Shown in pieces: positions 1 through 6,685 of a stretch of DNA of 8,528 bases. The position numbers and the translations under genes are program-made. The stretch lies in the NCBI GenBank assembly GCA_012035435.1, contig JAAUPH010000088.1, forward strand, positions 1 through 8,528, given 5' to 3'. Source of the stretch: Sphingopyxis sp. (lineage in GTDB: Bacteria > Pseudomonadota > Alphaproteobacteria > Sphingomonadales > Sphingomonadaceae). The first letter of the stretch is position 1. Every line of letters begins with the position of its first letter. The notes under the pieces were generated by a model that saw only the letters and a program-made list of their open reading frames with translations, was not told the origin of the DNA and ran no database searches.

Positions 1-2
1 GA

Positions 3-833
3 CCGGCCCTGATGGAGCTTGGTGGCATTGCACCGGGGACGCCGGAGTTCACCACATGGGGGGGCCGCCTGTTCTTCGTGCCGGCGTTCGTCGGCGGCGT
101 GTTCGGCCTGCTCGGCGGGTACCTCACCGATCGCCTCGGTCGCCGGCGCGTGCTCACCTGGAGCATCCTGCTGTACGCCTTTTCGGCACTGGCGGCTGCC
201 TATTCGACGTCGGTGGAGATGCTGCTCTTCTTCCGCTGCACGACTTTCGTCGGCGTCTGCGTCGAGTTCGTCGCCGCCGTCGCCTGGCTCGCCGAACTCT
301 TCCCGCAACTGCTGGGTGGCAAGATCGTGGCGACGCGACAGGAGGTGCTGCATTTCGGCGCACCCCAAGGCGACCCCCGCTTCACCGCACCGCAACTCCC
401 GGTGTGGGCCGACTTCAACAATGGCGCGATCGTTTATGGCATTCCGGATATCGAGGGGCAGGGTTTCAAGCTCGCGTTTGACGATCACGGTCCACGCGTT
501 GACCCCGACACCCATGACCGCCGCGTGAGTGAAGCGACTGTGACGCGAGCCCGCGCTTACCTTGCGCAGCGCTTCCCCGCGCTCGCCGACGCGCCGCTGA
601 TCCACAGCCGCGTTTGCCAATATGAAAATAGCAGCAACGGTGACTTCCTGATCGACCGCCTGCCCGGCACCGAACGCGTCTGGCTGGTCGGCGGCGGATC
701 GGGGCATGGGTTCAAACATGGCCCCGCGGTGGGGAAACGCGTGGCAGCACATGTGCGCGATGCGACATTGGCGGTGGAACCAAGGTTTTCGCTGGCGACA
801 AAGGGCGCGGTTGCGGCGCGGACGGTGTTTTGA
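3..833 (+). CDS. Chimeric ORF: MFS transporter N-terminal part joined to C-terminal half of a DAO-type FAD oxidoreductase (5' partial)
   Basis: The frame is open to the left edge, so the true start lies outside the window; the first internal ATG is at 12, and residues below count from it. Residues 1 to about 95 read as an MFS transporter: hydrophobic helices and motif A, GGYLTDRLGRRR at 35-46, ending in AWLAELFP. From about residue 100 the frame reads as a D-amino-acid-oxidase/sarcosine-oxidase-like flavoenzyme (DAO fold). Support is VATRQEV at 106-112, CQYENSSNGDFLIDR at 202-216, and the FAD-contacting GGGSGHGFKHGPAVG at 227-241. The transporter lacks most of its helices, and the oxidase lacks its N-terminal Rossmann FAD domain, so the fused product should do neither job. 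DAO proteins often carry a W-L-x-x-LFP segment just before this point, so the join may sit on short shared sequence around 282-311. Deletion or misassembly are both possible; substrates cannot be told. Confidence 0.8.
   Translation, partial: PALMELGGIAPGTPEFTTWGGRLFFVPAFVGGVFGLLGGYLTDRLGRRRVLTWSILLYAFSALAAAYSTSVEMLLFFRCTTFVGVCVEFVAAVAWLAELFPQLLGGKIVATRQEVLHFGAPQGDPRFTAPQLPVWADFNNGAIVYGIPDIEGQGFKLAFDDHGPRVDPDTHDRRVSEATVTRARAYLAQRFPALADAPLIHSRVCQYENSSNGDFLIDRLPGTERVWLVGGGSGHGFKHGPAVGKRVAAHVRDATLAVEPRFSLATKGAVAARTVF
282..311 (+). other. Fusion junction between MFS and DAO sequence
   Basis: Protein similarity switches family within residues 91-100 (AWLAELFPQL) without a frame change. The residues W-L-x-x-LFP are compatible with both families, so the exact breakpoint cannot be placed. 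No insertion-sequence end, attachment site or target duplication is seen at the join. Confidence 0.6.
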
Positions 834-840
834 CCCCTTG

Positions 841-918
841 GTCATCCCCGCGAAAGCCGGGGGGCCAGGGCGGGGTGGGCGCTGTTCAGCCCTGGGTTCC
901 CGCTTTCGCGGGGATGAC
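841..918. repeat. Intergenic palindromic (REP-like) hairpin element
   Basis: The outer arms GTCATCCCCGCGAAAG (841-856) and its exact reverse complement (903-918) give a 16-bp perfect stem. An inner pair, CCAGGGC (865-871) with GCCCTGG (889-895), extends the stem above small internal bulges, leaving a loop near 872-888. From general knowledge, this word is typical of dispersed intergenic palindromes in sphingomonads and related alphaproteobacteria. It fills the 100-bp gap between the oxidase stop (833) and the lldD start (934). It could end upstream transcription or shape the lldD leader; there is no U-tract typical of an intrinsic terminator. Confidence 0.75.
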
Positions 919-933
919 AAGTGGGGTGGGAAA

Positions 934-2081
934 ATGGGTTTGCAGAGCTGCCACAATATAGCGGATTTCCGCGCGCTCGCGAAGCGCCGCCTCCCTTGGC
1001 CCGTGTTCGACTATATCGACGGCGCCGCCGATGATGAAATTACCCGCCAGCGCAACCGCACCTCCTTTGACGATTGCGATCTGATTCCGCGCGTGCTCGC
1101 GGGCGTCGAACAGGTCGATATGCGCACGACGCTGTTCGGGCGCGAGCTGGCGATGCCGCTGTTCCTGTCCCCCACCGCGCTGCAACGCCTGTTCCACTGG
1201 CAGGGCGAACGCGCTGTGCTGCGTGCGGCGGCGGATGCCGGGACATGTGCGGGCATCAGCAGCCTTGCCACCATCGGCCTTGCCGAAGCGGGCGCGCTGA
1301 CGAATGCACCCAAGCTCTTCCAGCTTTATGTCCATAAGGACGAAGGGTTGAACCATGCGATGCTTGAGGCCGCGCGCGCCGCCAGGTTCGACGCGGTCGC
1401 GCTGACGGTTGACACCATTGTTGGCGGCAACCGCGAACGCTGTCTGAAATCCGGCTTCACCTCGCCGCCGCGCTTCACGCCGGGCAATATGCTGTCTTAC
1501 GCGATGAAGCCCGGCTGGGGCCTCAACTATATGCTCCGCGATAAATTCAGCCTGCCGAACCTCGCTGATCATGTCGCCGAAGGATCGAGCGTACCCAAAT
1601 CGGTCGCCGATTATTTCTCGACTATGCTCGACCAGAGCCTCGACTGGACTCGTGCCGAGGCGATTCGCAAGGCATGGGATGGCCCCTTTTGCCTGAAAGG
1701 CATCATGGCGGTCGAAGATGCGCGCCGCGCAGTCGACATTGGCGCCACCGCGGTCATGGTGTCGAACCACGGCGGGCGGCAGCTGGACGGCAGCCGCGCG
1801 CCATTCGATGCGCTGGCCGAGATTGTCGATGCGGTCGGCGACCGGATTGAGGTGATCTGCGACGGCGGCATCACGCGCGGCACCCATGTGCTGAAAGCGC
1901 TGAGTGCCGGGCCAAGGCCTGCTCAGGCGGGCGGCTTTATCTGTACGCGCTGGCGGCAGCGGGAGAGGATGGCGTCGCCCGCGCCCTCACCCTGCTGCGC
2001 GCCGAGATGGAGCGCGGCATGAAGCTGATGGGCGCAAGATCGCTGGCCGATTTGTCGCGGGATAATTTGCGGTGGCGATGA
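934..2081 (+). CDS. lldD: FMN-dependent alpha-hydroxy-acid dehydrogenase, L-lactate dehydrogenase-like (frameshifted near 1909)
   Basis: This is a member of the FMN-dependent 2-hydroxy-acid dehydrogenase family, which oxidises L-2-hydroxy acids such as lactate to 2-keto acids, usually passing electrons to the respiratory chain. Visible marks are NIADFRALAKRRLP at the N-terminus, the early FDYIDGAADDE segment, QLYVHKD, LTVDTIVGGNRERC, K255 in CLKGI, and catalytic H279 with R282 in VSNHGGRQLD. DGGITRGTHVLKAL follows. The reading frame then breaks: the G run at 1909-1911 appears one base short. Adding one G gives SAGAKACSGGRLYLYALAAAGEDG and reaches TGA at 2079-2081, for 382 residues, the normal family length. 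As read, the frame instead ends at 2022. ATG 934 is chosen because MGLQSCHNIADF matches the usual N-terminus; the frame runs open further upstream, but that part is repeat. The ribosome site is weak. Lactate is likely but not proven as substrate. Confidence 0.87.
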
Positions 2082-2085
2082 AATA

Positions 2086-2239
2086 CCCTCTCTGTCGCGC
2101 AGCGATGGGGAGGTGGCGCTAAGCGCCGGGGGGGGGGGGGCGGCGCTGGTATTGAGCAACGCATCCTTGCGTCTTGCCGCACCAGCTCCGTCAGGCCTGC
2201 GGCCTGGCACCTCCCCATGCCCTGCGGGCACAGGGAGGA
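2086..2239. repeat. Long-armed imperfect palindromic element with a 13-G tract
   Basis: This element fills the space between two convergent stop codons (lldD at 2081, creD at 2246). The arms at about 2086-2117 and 2206-2239 are imperfect inverted copies, with a perfect 11-bp core, ATGGGGAGGTG (2105-2115) against its complement (2208-2218). Smaller hairpins sit inside: GGCGC/GCGCC around 2115-2127, ACGCA/TGCGT at 2159-2163 and 2168-2172, CAGGCC/GGCCTG at 2192-2197 and 2201-2206, and TGCCC/GGGCA at 2218-2222 and 2226-2230. A run of 13 G lies at 2128-2140. It may act as a two-way transcription stop between the convergent genes and looks like a dispersed intergenic repeat; the family is not recognised. 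Confidence 0.6.
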
Positions 2240-2245
2240 GTTTCG

Positions 2246-3677
2246 TTAGGCCACCTCTTTCTTCCCCAACCCGCTCCAGTCGATATTCCGCGTCATGTAC
2301 ATCACGCCCGCGAGCGCGAAGAACATCAGCACCGATCCGATCAGCAGCGAATAAGCCTCCAGATTGAGCAGCACATAGAGCAGCGCATAAAGCCCGGTGA
2401 GCAGCGCGGCGAGGAAGCGCGCCCGTTTCCAGCTCTTCAGCACCGCCGCGCTATAGGCGCTCAGCAAGCCAATGATCGCCGCCGACGCCAGCAAATATGC
2501 AAAGGTGAACCCAATCAACTCGGCAAAGGCGAGCAGCAGCACGAAGAACAGCACCAGCGCGACTCCGGTCAGCAGATATTCCGCCGCCGCCACCCGCGCC
2601 CCGCCGATGATGTCGAACATCAGAAAGGCAACATAGGTAAATCCGATGAAGAGGAAGCCATATTTGATCGCGCGCTCAACCTGGCTGTACAGGTTGACGG
2701 GCTCGATCAGGCTGATCGTCACGGCTTTTGCCTGACCACTACTGGAGCGGCCATCCGATGCTGCCTCGACCGCGACCATAGCATCGTCGGTGCCGCTCGG
2801 TCGCGGCATGCCCAGATCGTCGGTCAGCACCTGCGCTTGTCCCAGCGCCAGATTTGATACGGCATAGGTTGCGCTAAATCCATCTTCCCGCACGCTGCGC
2901 GTCGTCGGCAGGAAATCGCCGCCAAAGCTGGGGTTGGGCCAGGTCGATTTGACCGTGAATCGCGTGTCCACCCCGCGCGGGACCAGACGGAAATCGCCCA
3001 GCCCGCGCACGCCAACCTGATAGGTCAGTTCGAGCGGTGCACCGGCGGTCCAGTCGATAAAGGCGAAAGTGCCCGAATTGCCGGACGACATCAGACCTTT
3101 CCCCGGTTGCAGCGCGACCGCGGTGCCGTTCACCGTCAGGCTGTTGCCGTCGATCAGCCCGCGCGCATCGCTGACCCCCAGCCGTACCTCGGCGCGGTTC
3201 AGCAACAACGCCTCGCGCGTCACGCCATAGCGCGCCAAATCCGGGGGGCAGCGCAAAGCGCGCCGTCCCGGCGATCCGACTTTCATAGACCACGGTTTCA
3301 TATATCGCCTTTTTGCGCTTTTCGGGTTTGATCGTCACATCGGCACGGTTGCTGAGCGGTGATAGGAACAGTTCGCGCACCCGTGTGACGTTGCGCGTCA
3401 CATCGCGGCCATTTTCGGTCACCACCTCGGCCTCGGTCGCGGTATAGGGGATGACGAGGACCGGTCCGGCGATGGTCTGCGACCCGCCCCAACCTTCGCC
3501 AATTGCCGCCTGCGCCGTCTCCGCCTGCTGCTGGCGGTCCCACACCAGCCCATAGACCATGAGCAACGGCACCATCAGTGCGGCCGCAATCAATACCGCT
3601 ATGGCGAGCTTCACACCAGGGCTGCGCTCGCGCCGCGCGGGCGGCTCATGAGGGGGGGAGGCGGCGACGTCGGACAC
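2246..3677 (-). CDS. creD: Cell envelope integrity/inner-membrane protein CreD (frameshifted near 3243-3248)
   Basis: CreD is an inner-membrane protein of the CreBC-linked envelope stress family; its biochemical role is unknown. The N-terminus has a cytoplasmic tail, then one membrane helix (LAIAVLIAAALMVPLLMVYG) and a large periplasmic part with GPVLVIPY and the LSPLSNRADV stretch. The C-terminal third has about five hydrophobic helices, including EYLLTGVALVLFFVLLLAFAE and SLLIGSVLMFFALAGVMY before the end. The frame breaks at a run of six G on the plus strand (3243-3248). Removing one base restores ALPPDLARYGV and one protein of about 480 residues, the usual size. The GTG at 3677-3675 is preferred because AAGGAG at 3690-3685 lies 7 bases before it; the ATG at 3683-3681 is only one base from that site. 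No creA, creB or creC is in the window. A weak promoter is possible at 3710-3737. Confidence 0.88.
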
Positions 3678-3684
3678 GAACATT

Positions 3685-3690
3685 CTCCTT
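3685..3690 (-). promoter_or_regulatory. Ribosome binding site of creD
   Basis: AAGGAG on the minus strand is spaced 7 bases from GTG (3677-3675) but 1 base from ATG (3683-3681). The spacing favours the GTG start. Confidence 0.55.
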
Positions 3691-3709
3691 GTCAATCAAC
3701 TCACCGCTA

Positions 3710-3737
3710 AAAATACACGGTTCATCGATCATAGCAA
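3710..3737 (-). promoter_or_regulatory. Possible creD promoter
   Basis: On the minus strand TTGCTA (3737-3732) and TATTTT (3715-3710) are 16 bases apart, each matching 4 of 6 positions of the sigma-70-type boxes. The predicted transcript would begin about 25 bases before the GTG start. The match is weak, but the place is right: just after the upstream gene's terminator in an AT-rich patch. Confidence 0.35.
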
Positions 3738-3765
3738 GAGCCATGTTCAACGCAACGCGCACAAC

Positions 3766-3791
3766 AAAAAACCCCCGCCGAAGCGGGGGTT
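3766..3791 (-). terminator. Intrinsic terminator of the TorF-family gene
   Basis: Reading the minus strand, AACCCCCGC, a TTCG loop and GCGGGGGTT form a perfect 9-bp stem (3791-3783 with 3778-3770). It runs into six T (3771-3766), so stem and T-tract share two bases. It lies 25 bases beyond the stop of the TorF-family gene and separates it from creD, which is on the same strand. Confidence 0.93.
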
Positions 3792-3815
3792 CCCTGAAAC
3801 ACGATAGCGCGGTTC

Positions 3816-4568
3816 TTAGAAGGTGAAACCGACCGAGAACATAATTGCGGCGTCGAACAGCGTGTCGGCTGCCGGAATACCGGTTTTCTCGATATCAGTG
3901 TCGATATAGCGCACGCCCACGGTGGCGGGACCCACAGCAACATCGGCACCCAGCGACCAGTCGAGATAATTGCCGCCGGACGCCAGCGCACCCAGCGCGC
4001 CGTCGGTGTAACCGACCGAACCCACCAGCGTTACCGGCGTGTTGGGGATGGCGGTCGACAGGCCGAGGCCAAGATAGAGATTGTCGCTGTCGCCGAGCGA
4101 GGCCTGGCTCCAGCTGTAACCCAAGGTGCCGGTCGCGGTTACGGGACCAATGTCATGCGACAACTTGGCAATGGTTTCGAAATAATCGCTGGGACCCGCA
4201 GCATTGGTACCATCGGGATACCAATAATAAATGAGCCCGATGTCGAGGTTCGTGCCCTCGGCAAGTTCAGTATTATATCCGGCATACAGATCGACTTCGA
4301 CTTCACCATAGACCGGGGTGTCGTCCAGATTCGAACCCCAAACGCCGGCGTAAAAGCCGCTTTCATGGCTTACGGTGATCGTCGGCTGCACTGCGAAATC
4401 TTCGCCCGACAGTGAAACGCCGCGGAAACGATAATCGGACACGAGGGAAATTCCGCCCGACACCGTGATCGGGCCGCTTTCTTCTTCAGCCGCGGCATCC
4501 TGAGCAAAGGTCGGCGTCGCAGCGGTAGCGAGCAACAGGCCCGCGATGGCGGCAAATGATTTCTTCAT
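3816..4568 (-). CDS. Gcw_chp/TorF-family putative outer-membrane porin
   Basis: The 250-residue protein has a clear signal peptide: MKKSF, a hydrophobic core, and a likely cut after PTFA before QDAAAEEE. The mature part starts with GGISLVSDYRFRGVSLSGEDFAVQPTI, typical of the Gcw_chp/TorF family of putative beta-barrel porins. It continues as alternating aromatic/polar strands such as GFYAGVWGSNLD, EVDLYAGYNTEL, LDIGLIYYWYPDG and TVGVRYIDTD. It ends in MFSVGFTF; a C-terminal Phe after alternating residues is the usual outer-membrane insertion signal. The frame is open upstream to about 4874, but only ATG 4568 gives the signal peptide, and it has AAGGGG about 8 bases before it. The gene is intact and monocistronic, with its own terminator. 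What it transports is unknown. Confidence 0.9.
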   Translation of the reverse strand: MKKSFAAIAGLLLATAATPTFAQDAAAEEESGPITVSGGISLVSDYRFRGVSLSGEDFAVQPTITVSHESGFYAGVWGSNLDDTPVYGEVEVDLYAGYNTELAEGTNLDIGLIYYWYPDGTNAAGPSDYFETIAKLSHDIGPVTATGTLGYSWSQASLGDSDNLYLGLGLSTAIPNTPVTLVGSVGYTDGALGALASGGNYLDWSLGADVAVGPATVGVRYIDTDIEKTGIPAADTLFDAAIMFSVGFTF

Positions 4569-4833
4569 GGGTTGATCCCCTTCTTCGTTACAAAACTGGA
4601 TCGTCCCGCCTGCGTGAATCGGACATGCCTTCGTTTCATTCGGGGCGGGCACGCGCCAACTTACCGCGGTAAAGTTGCCTAATTTGCTGCGACGCACAAA
4701 CAAAAATGCGCGTAAGATGCAATCGGTCCCGCAAGTGTGACATTGCCGCAACAAAGTGATGCCATCTTCCCGGCAGCGCCCAGACCCGCTAAAGCGTCCG
4801 AAATCCCCTCTTGCCATGGACCCGATCAACCCA
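4569..4833. promoter_or_regulatory. Divergent intergenic control region between torF-like gene and ispG
   Basis: The 265 bases between the two divergent start codons should hold both promoters. No convincing -35/-10 pair stands out on either strand. The middle (4681-4720) is AT-richer than the flanking genes and includes CACAAACAAAAATG. The one clear structure is the palindrome at 4657-4677, listed separately. Confidence 0.5.
4657..4677. promoter_or_regulatory. Candidate operator: near-perfect palindrome
   Basis: CAACTTACCG (4657-4666) is followed directly by CGGTAAAGTTG (4667-4677). The two arms are exact complements except for one missing T in the left arm; the inner 12 bases TTACCGCGGTAA are a perfect palindrome. 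It lies about 90 bases upstream of the torF-like start and 157 bases upstream of the chosen ispG start. This fits a dimeric regulator site; the regulator is not known. The missing T could be another one-base error. Confidence 0.45.
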
Positions 4834-5984
4834 ATGAGCGACCACAACCCCGGCCTGCGCCCCTGGCGCGACATTCACCGCCGCCAGTGCCGCCAGATCA
4901 TGGTCGGCGCCGTTCCCGTTGGCGGCGGCGCGCCCATCACCGTCCAAACGATGACGAATACGCTGACCAGCGATCCGGTGGCGACGATCAACCAGATCCG
5001 CCGCTGTGAAGAAGCCGGTGCCGACATCATCCGCGTATCCTGTCCCGACACCGACAGCACCGCTGCGCTGGGCAAGATCGTCCGCGCCGCGCGCGTACCC
5101 ATCGTCGCCGACATTCACTTTCACTATAAGCGCGCGCTGGAGGCGGCGGATGCGGGCGCGGCCTGCCTGCGCATCAACCCCGGCAACATCGGCTCATCCC
5201 AGCGCGTCGCCGAAGCGTCCGCGCGGCCAAAGCCAATGGCTGCGCGATCCGCATCGGCGTCAACGCGGGCAGCCTCGAAAAAGACCTGCTCGAAAAATAT
5301 GGCGAGCCCTGCCCCGAAGCGCTGGTCGAAAGCGCGCTCGACCATATCAAACTGCTCCAGGATCATGATTTCCATGAATATAAGGTCGCGGTGAAAGCGT
5401 CCGACGTGTTCCTCGCCGCCGCCGCCTATCAGCAGCTTGCCGAAGCGGTCGATTGCCCGCTGCATCTTGGCATCACAGAGGCGGGCGGGCTCATCGGCGG
5501 CACCGTCAAATCCTCAATCGGCATGGGCAGCCTGCTGTGGTTCGGCATCGGCGACACCATCCGCGTGTCGCTGTCTGCCGAACCCGAGGAAGAAGTGCGC
5601 GTCGGCTATGAAATCCTCAAAGCCCTCGGCCTACGCACGCGCGGCGTGCGGGTCGTAAGCTGCCCCAGCTGCGCGCGGCAAGGCTTCGACGTCATCCGCA
5701 CCGTGCAAAAGCTGGAAGATGCGTTGAGCCACATCAAAACCCCGATGTCGCTGTCCGTCCTGGGCTGCGTCGTCAACGGCCCCGGCGAAGCACGCGAGAC
5801 CGACATCGGCATCACCGGCGGCGGCAACGGCAAGCATATGGTTTATCTGTCAGGCGTGACCGACCACCATGTCGCCGACGCCGACATGGTCGCGCATGTC
5901 GTCAAACTGGTTGAGGCCAAAGCCGCCGAAATTGAAGCGGGGACGAGCGTGAGCATGGATGTGACGCACGGGAAGGCGGCTTGA
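4834..5984 (+). CDS. ispG: 4-hydroxy-3-methylbut-2-en-1-yl diphosphate synthase IspG/GcpE (frameshifted near 5215)
   Basis: IspG is the [4Fe-4S] enzyme of the MEP isoprenoid pathway, converting MEcPP to HMBPP in the cytoplasm. Seen in order: [56 protein letters not shown] and [12 protein letters not shown]. The frame then breaks at about 5215. Adding one base (GAAGTCGTC for GAAGCGTC) resumes as [23 protein letters not shown] and LGITEAGG. The cluster ligands become C277, C280 (SCPSC), C312 and E319 (GCVVNGPGE). These are exactly seven residues later than the known E. coli C270, C273, C305 and E312, which strongly supports the correction. The restored length is 383 residues. ATG 4834 ([13 protein letters not shown]) is the best start; ATG 4816 is also possible, and neither has a strong ribosome site. 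The gene is essential in most bacteria of this kind, so the break is probably a sequence error. Confidence 0.93.
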
Positions 5985-5986
5985 TC

Positions 5987-6343
5987 ATGTTCTGGGCGCT
6001 TTTAGCGACGCTGTCCGCCGAACCACCTTTCCCAGAACGCATCCCGAGCATGATCGAAAATTGCATACACGCAGCGCTGGAGTCGAGGACCCTGTCCAAG
6101 GAAGATGGCAGCCATAAATATATCTGCGGCGGACAAGTGGCTGAGGAATTTTGGGATTATCTTGAAAAGAAGCACGTTGAGGCGTCGGACCAGACAACCG
6201 ACAATGGCATATGGTCCTCGCGATATTTCCCGCTGGGAGGCTGCTTCAAGCGGGTCCGCAATTTGGATGGAACGAGCGCCACAGGCGGTTTAAGCTGCAC
6301 CATTTGGATACCCTATCGCATTGACAAGAAAGCAGATGATTGA
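5987..6343 (+). CDS. Uncharacterised small exported protein with four cysteines
   Basis: I do not recognise this 118-residue protein. ATG 5987 starts two bases after the ispG stop; no clear ribosome site is seen, so reinitiation after ispG is possible. A short hydrophobic start, MFWALLATLSAEP, has the look of a brief signal peptide or membrane anchor but lacks the usual basic residues. Cysteines at 26, 47, 86 and 104 could form two disulfides in the periplasm. The rest is soluble, with the segments EEFWDYLEKKH, WSSRYFPLGGCFKRV and GLSCTIWIPY. Base composition is lower in GC than ispG (27 of 60 in 6121-6180, against 39 of 60 in 5101-5160), hinting at a different origin. No known domain is claimed. 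Confidence 0.6.
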   Translation: MFWALLATLSAEPPFPERIPSMIENCIHAALESRTLSKEDGSHKYICGGQVAEEFWDYLEKKHVEASDQTTDNGIWSSRYFPLGGCFKRVRNLDGTSATGGLSCTIWIPYRIDKKADD

Positions 6344-6375
6344 AACCGGTTGTCGTTTACCAGCGCGAATGCCAC

Positions 6376-6416
6376 TTGATGTTTTCTAGAATTTTGGTAG
6401 AAATTTCTAGAAAGGA
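6376..6416 (+). promoter_or_regulatory. vapBC control region: repeated palindromes over the promoter and ribosome site
   Basis: TTCTAGAA occurs at 6384-6391 and again at 6405-6412, 21 bases apart, which is two helical turns. A third perfect palindrome, TAGAAATTTCTA (6398-6409), overlaps the second copy. A weak -35 (TTGATG, 6376-6381) and -10 (TAGAAA, 6398-6403), 16 bases apart, would be covered by these sites. AAAGGA (6411-6416), 8 bases before the vapB ATG, is the ribosome site and overlaps the last palindrome. This is the layout expected for a self-repressing toxin-antitoxin operon. Confidence 0.6.
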
Positions 6417-6424
6417 TCGCCGCG

Positions 6425-6685
6425 ATGGGTCTCAGCATCAAGAATGACGAAACCGAACGGCTTGTTCGCGAATATGCGCAGGAGCAGGGCCTGAGCATGA
6501 CCGAGGCCATCCGACATGCCATCTTACAGGTCCGGAACAGTCAGCGGGCGACAAAAATGGCTGACGCGGCGCGTCGCAAGCAGGCGATTGACGACATTGT
6601 GGATAGCTTTGCGAAGCTTCCCGTGATCGACTCCAGCGTCAATGCCGACGAATGGATGTATGACGAAAACGGCTTACCGCATTGA
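6425..6685 (+). CDS. vapB: VapB-type antitoxin (Rv0623-like)
   Basis: The 86-residue protein begins LSIKNDETERLVREYAQEQGLSMTEAIRHAIL, the usual opening of Rv0623-like VapB antitoxins. A short beta strand and two helices there make a DNA-binding dimer that represses its own operon. The C-terminal half (about 45-86), rich in charged residues and ending WMYDENGLPH, would be the part that wraps and blocks the toxin. ATG 6425 has AAAGGA 8 bases upstream. The stop at 6683-6685 overlaps the toxin start by four bases, so the two are translationally coupled. The upstream palindromes are the likely binding sites. Family assignment is from pattern recognition only. Confidence 0.85.
   Translation: MGLSIKNDETERLVREYAQEQGLSMTEAIRHAILQVRNSQRATKMADAARRKQAIDDIVDSFAKLPVIDSSVNADEWMYDENGLPH

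Noticed and set aside
3..833. A genuine two-domain transporter-oxidase fusion protein
   Set aside because: The transporter portion stops after a few helices, and the oxidase portion lacks the N-terminal FAD-binding domain, so neither domain is complete.
841..918. Hairpin at 841-918 as an intrinsic terminator
   Set aside because: There is no T-tract after the stem on either strand; a REP-like repeat fits better.
706..933. Upstream extension of lldD to an ATG at 706
   Set aside because: The added 76 residues overlap the oxidase end and translate the hairpin repeat; family proteins start near MGLQSCHNIADF.
886..1887. A 333-codon open frame on the minus strand opposite lldD
   Set aside because: It lies opposite strong lldD family motifs, has low-complexity Arg/Ala-rich sequence, and reads through the hairpin repeat; it is an effect of high GC.
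1905..1920. Programmed ribosomal frameshifting in lldD, creD or ispG
   Set aside because: None of these families is known to use it, the sites lack clear slippery heptamers with following structure, and the breaks differ in direction.
2174..2857. A 227-codon plus-strand frame opposite creD
   Set aside because: It is rich in Gln, Arg and His and opposes the creD membrane helices; it has no recognisable motif and begins in the intergenic repeat.
4569..4874. N-terminal extension of the TorF-family protein up to 4874
   Set aside because: It would bury the signal peptide and overlap the start of ispG; ATG 4568 has a ribosome site and a clean signal peptide.
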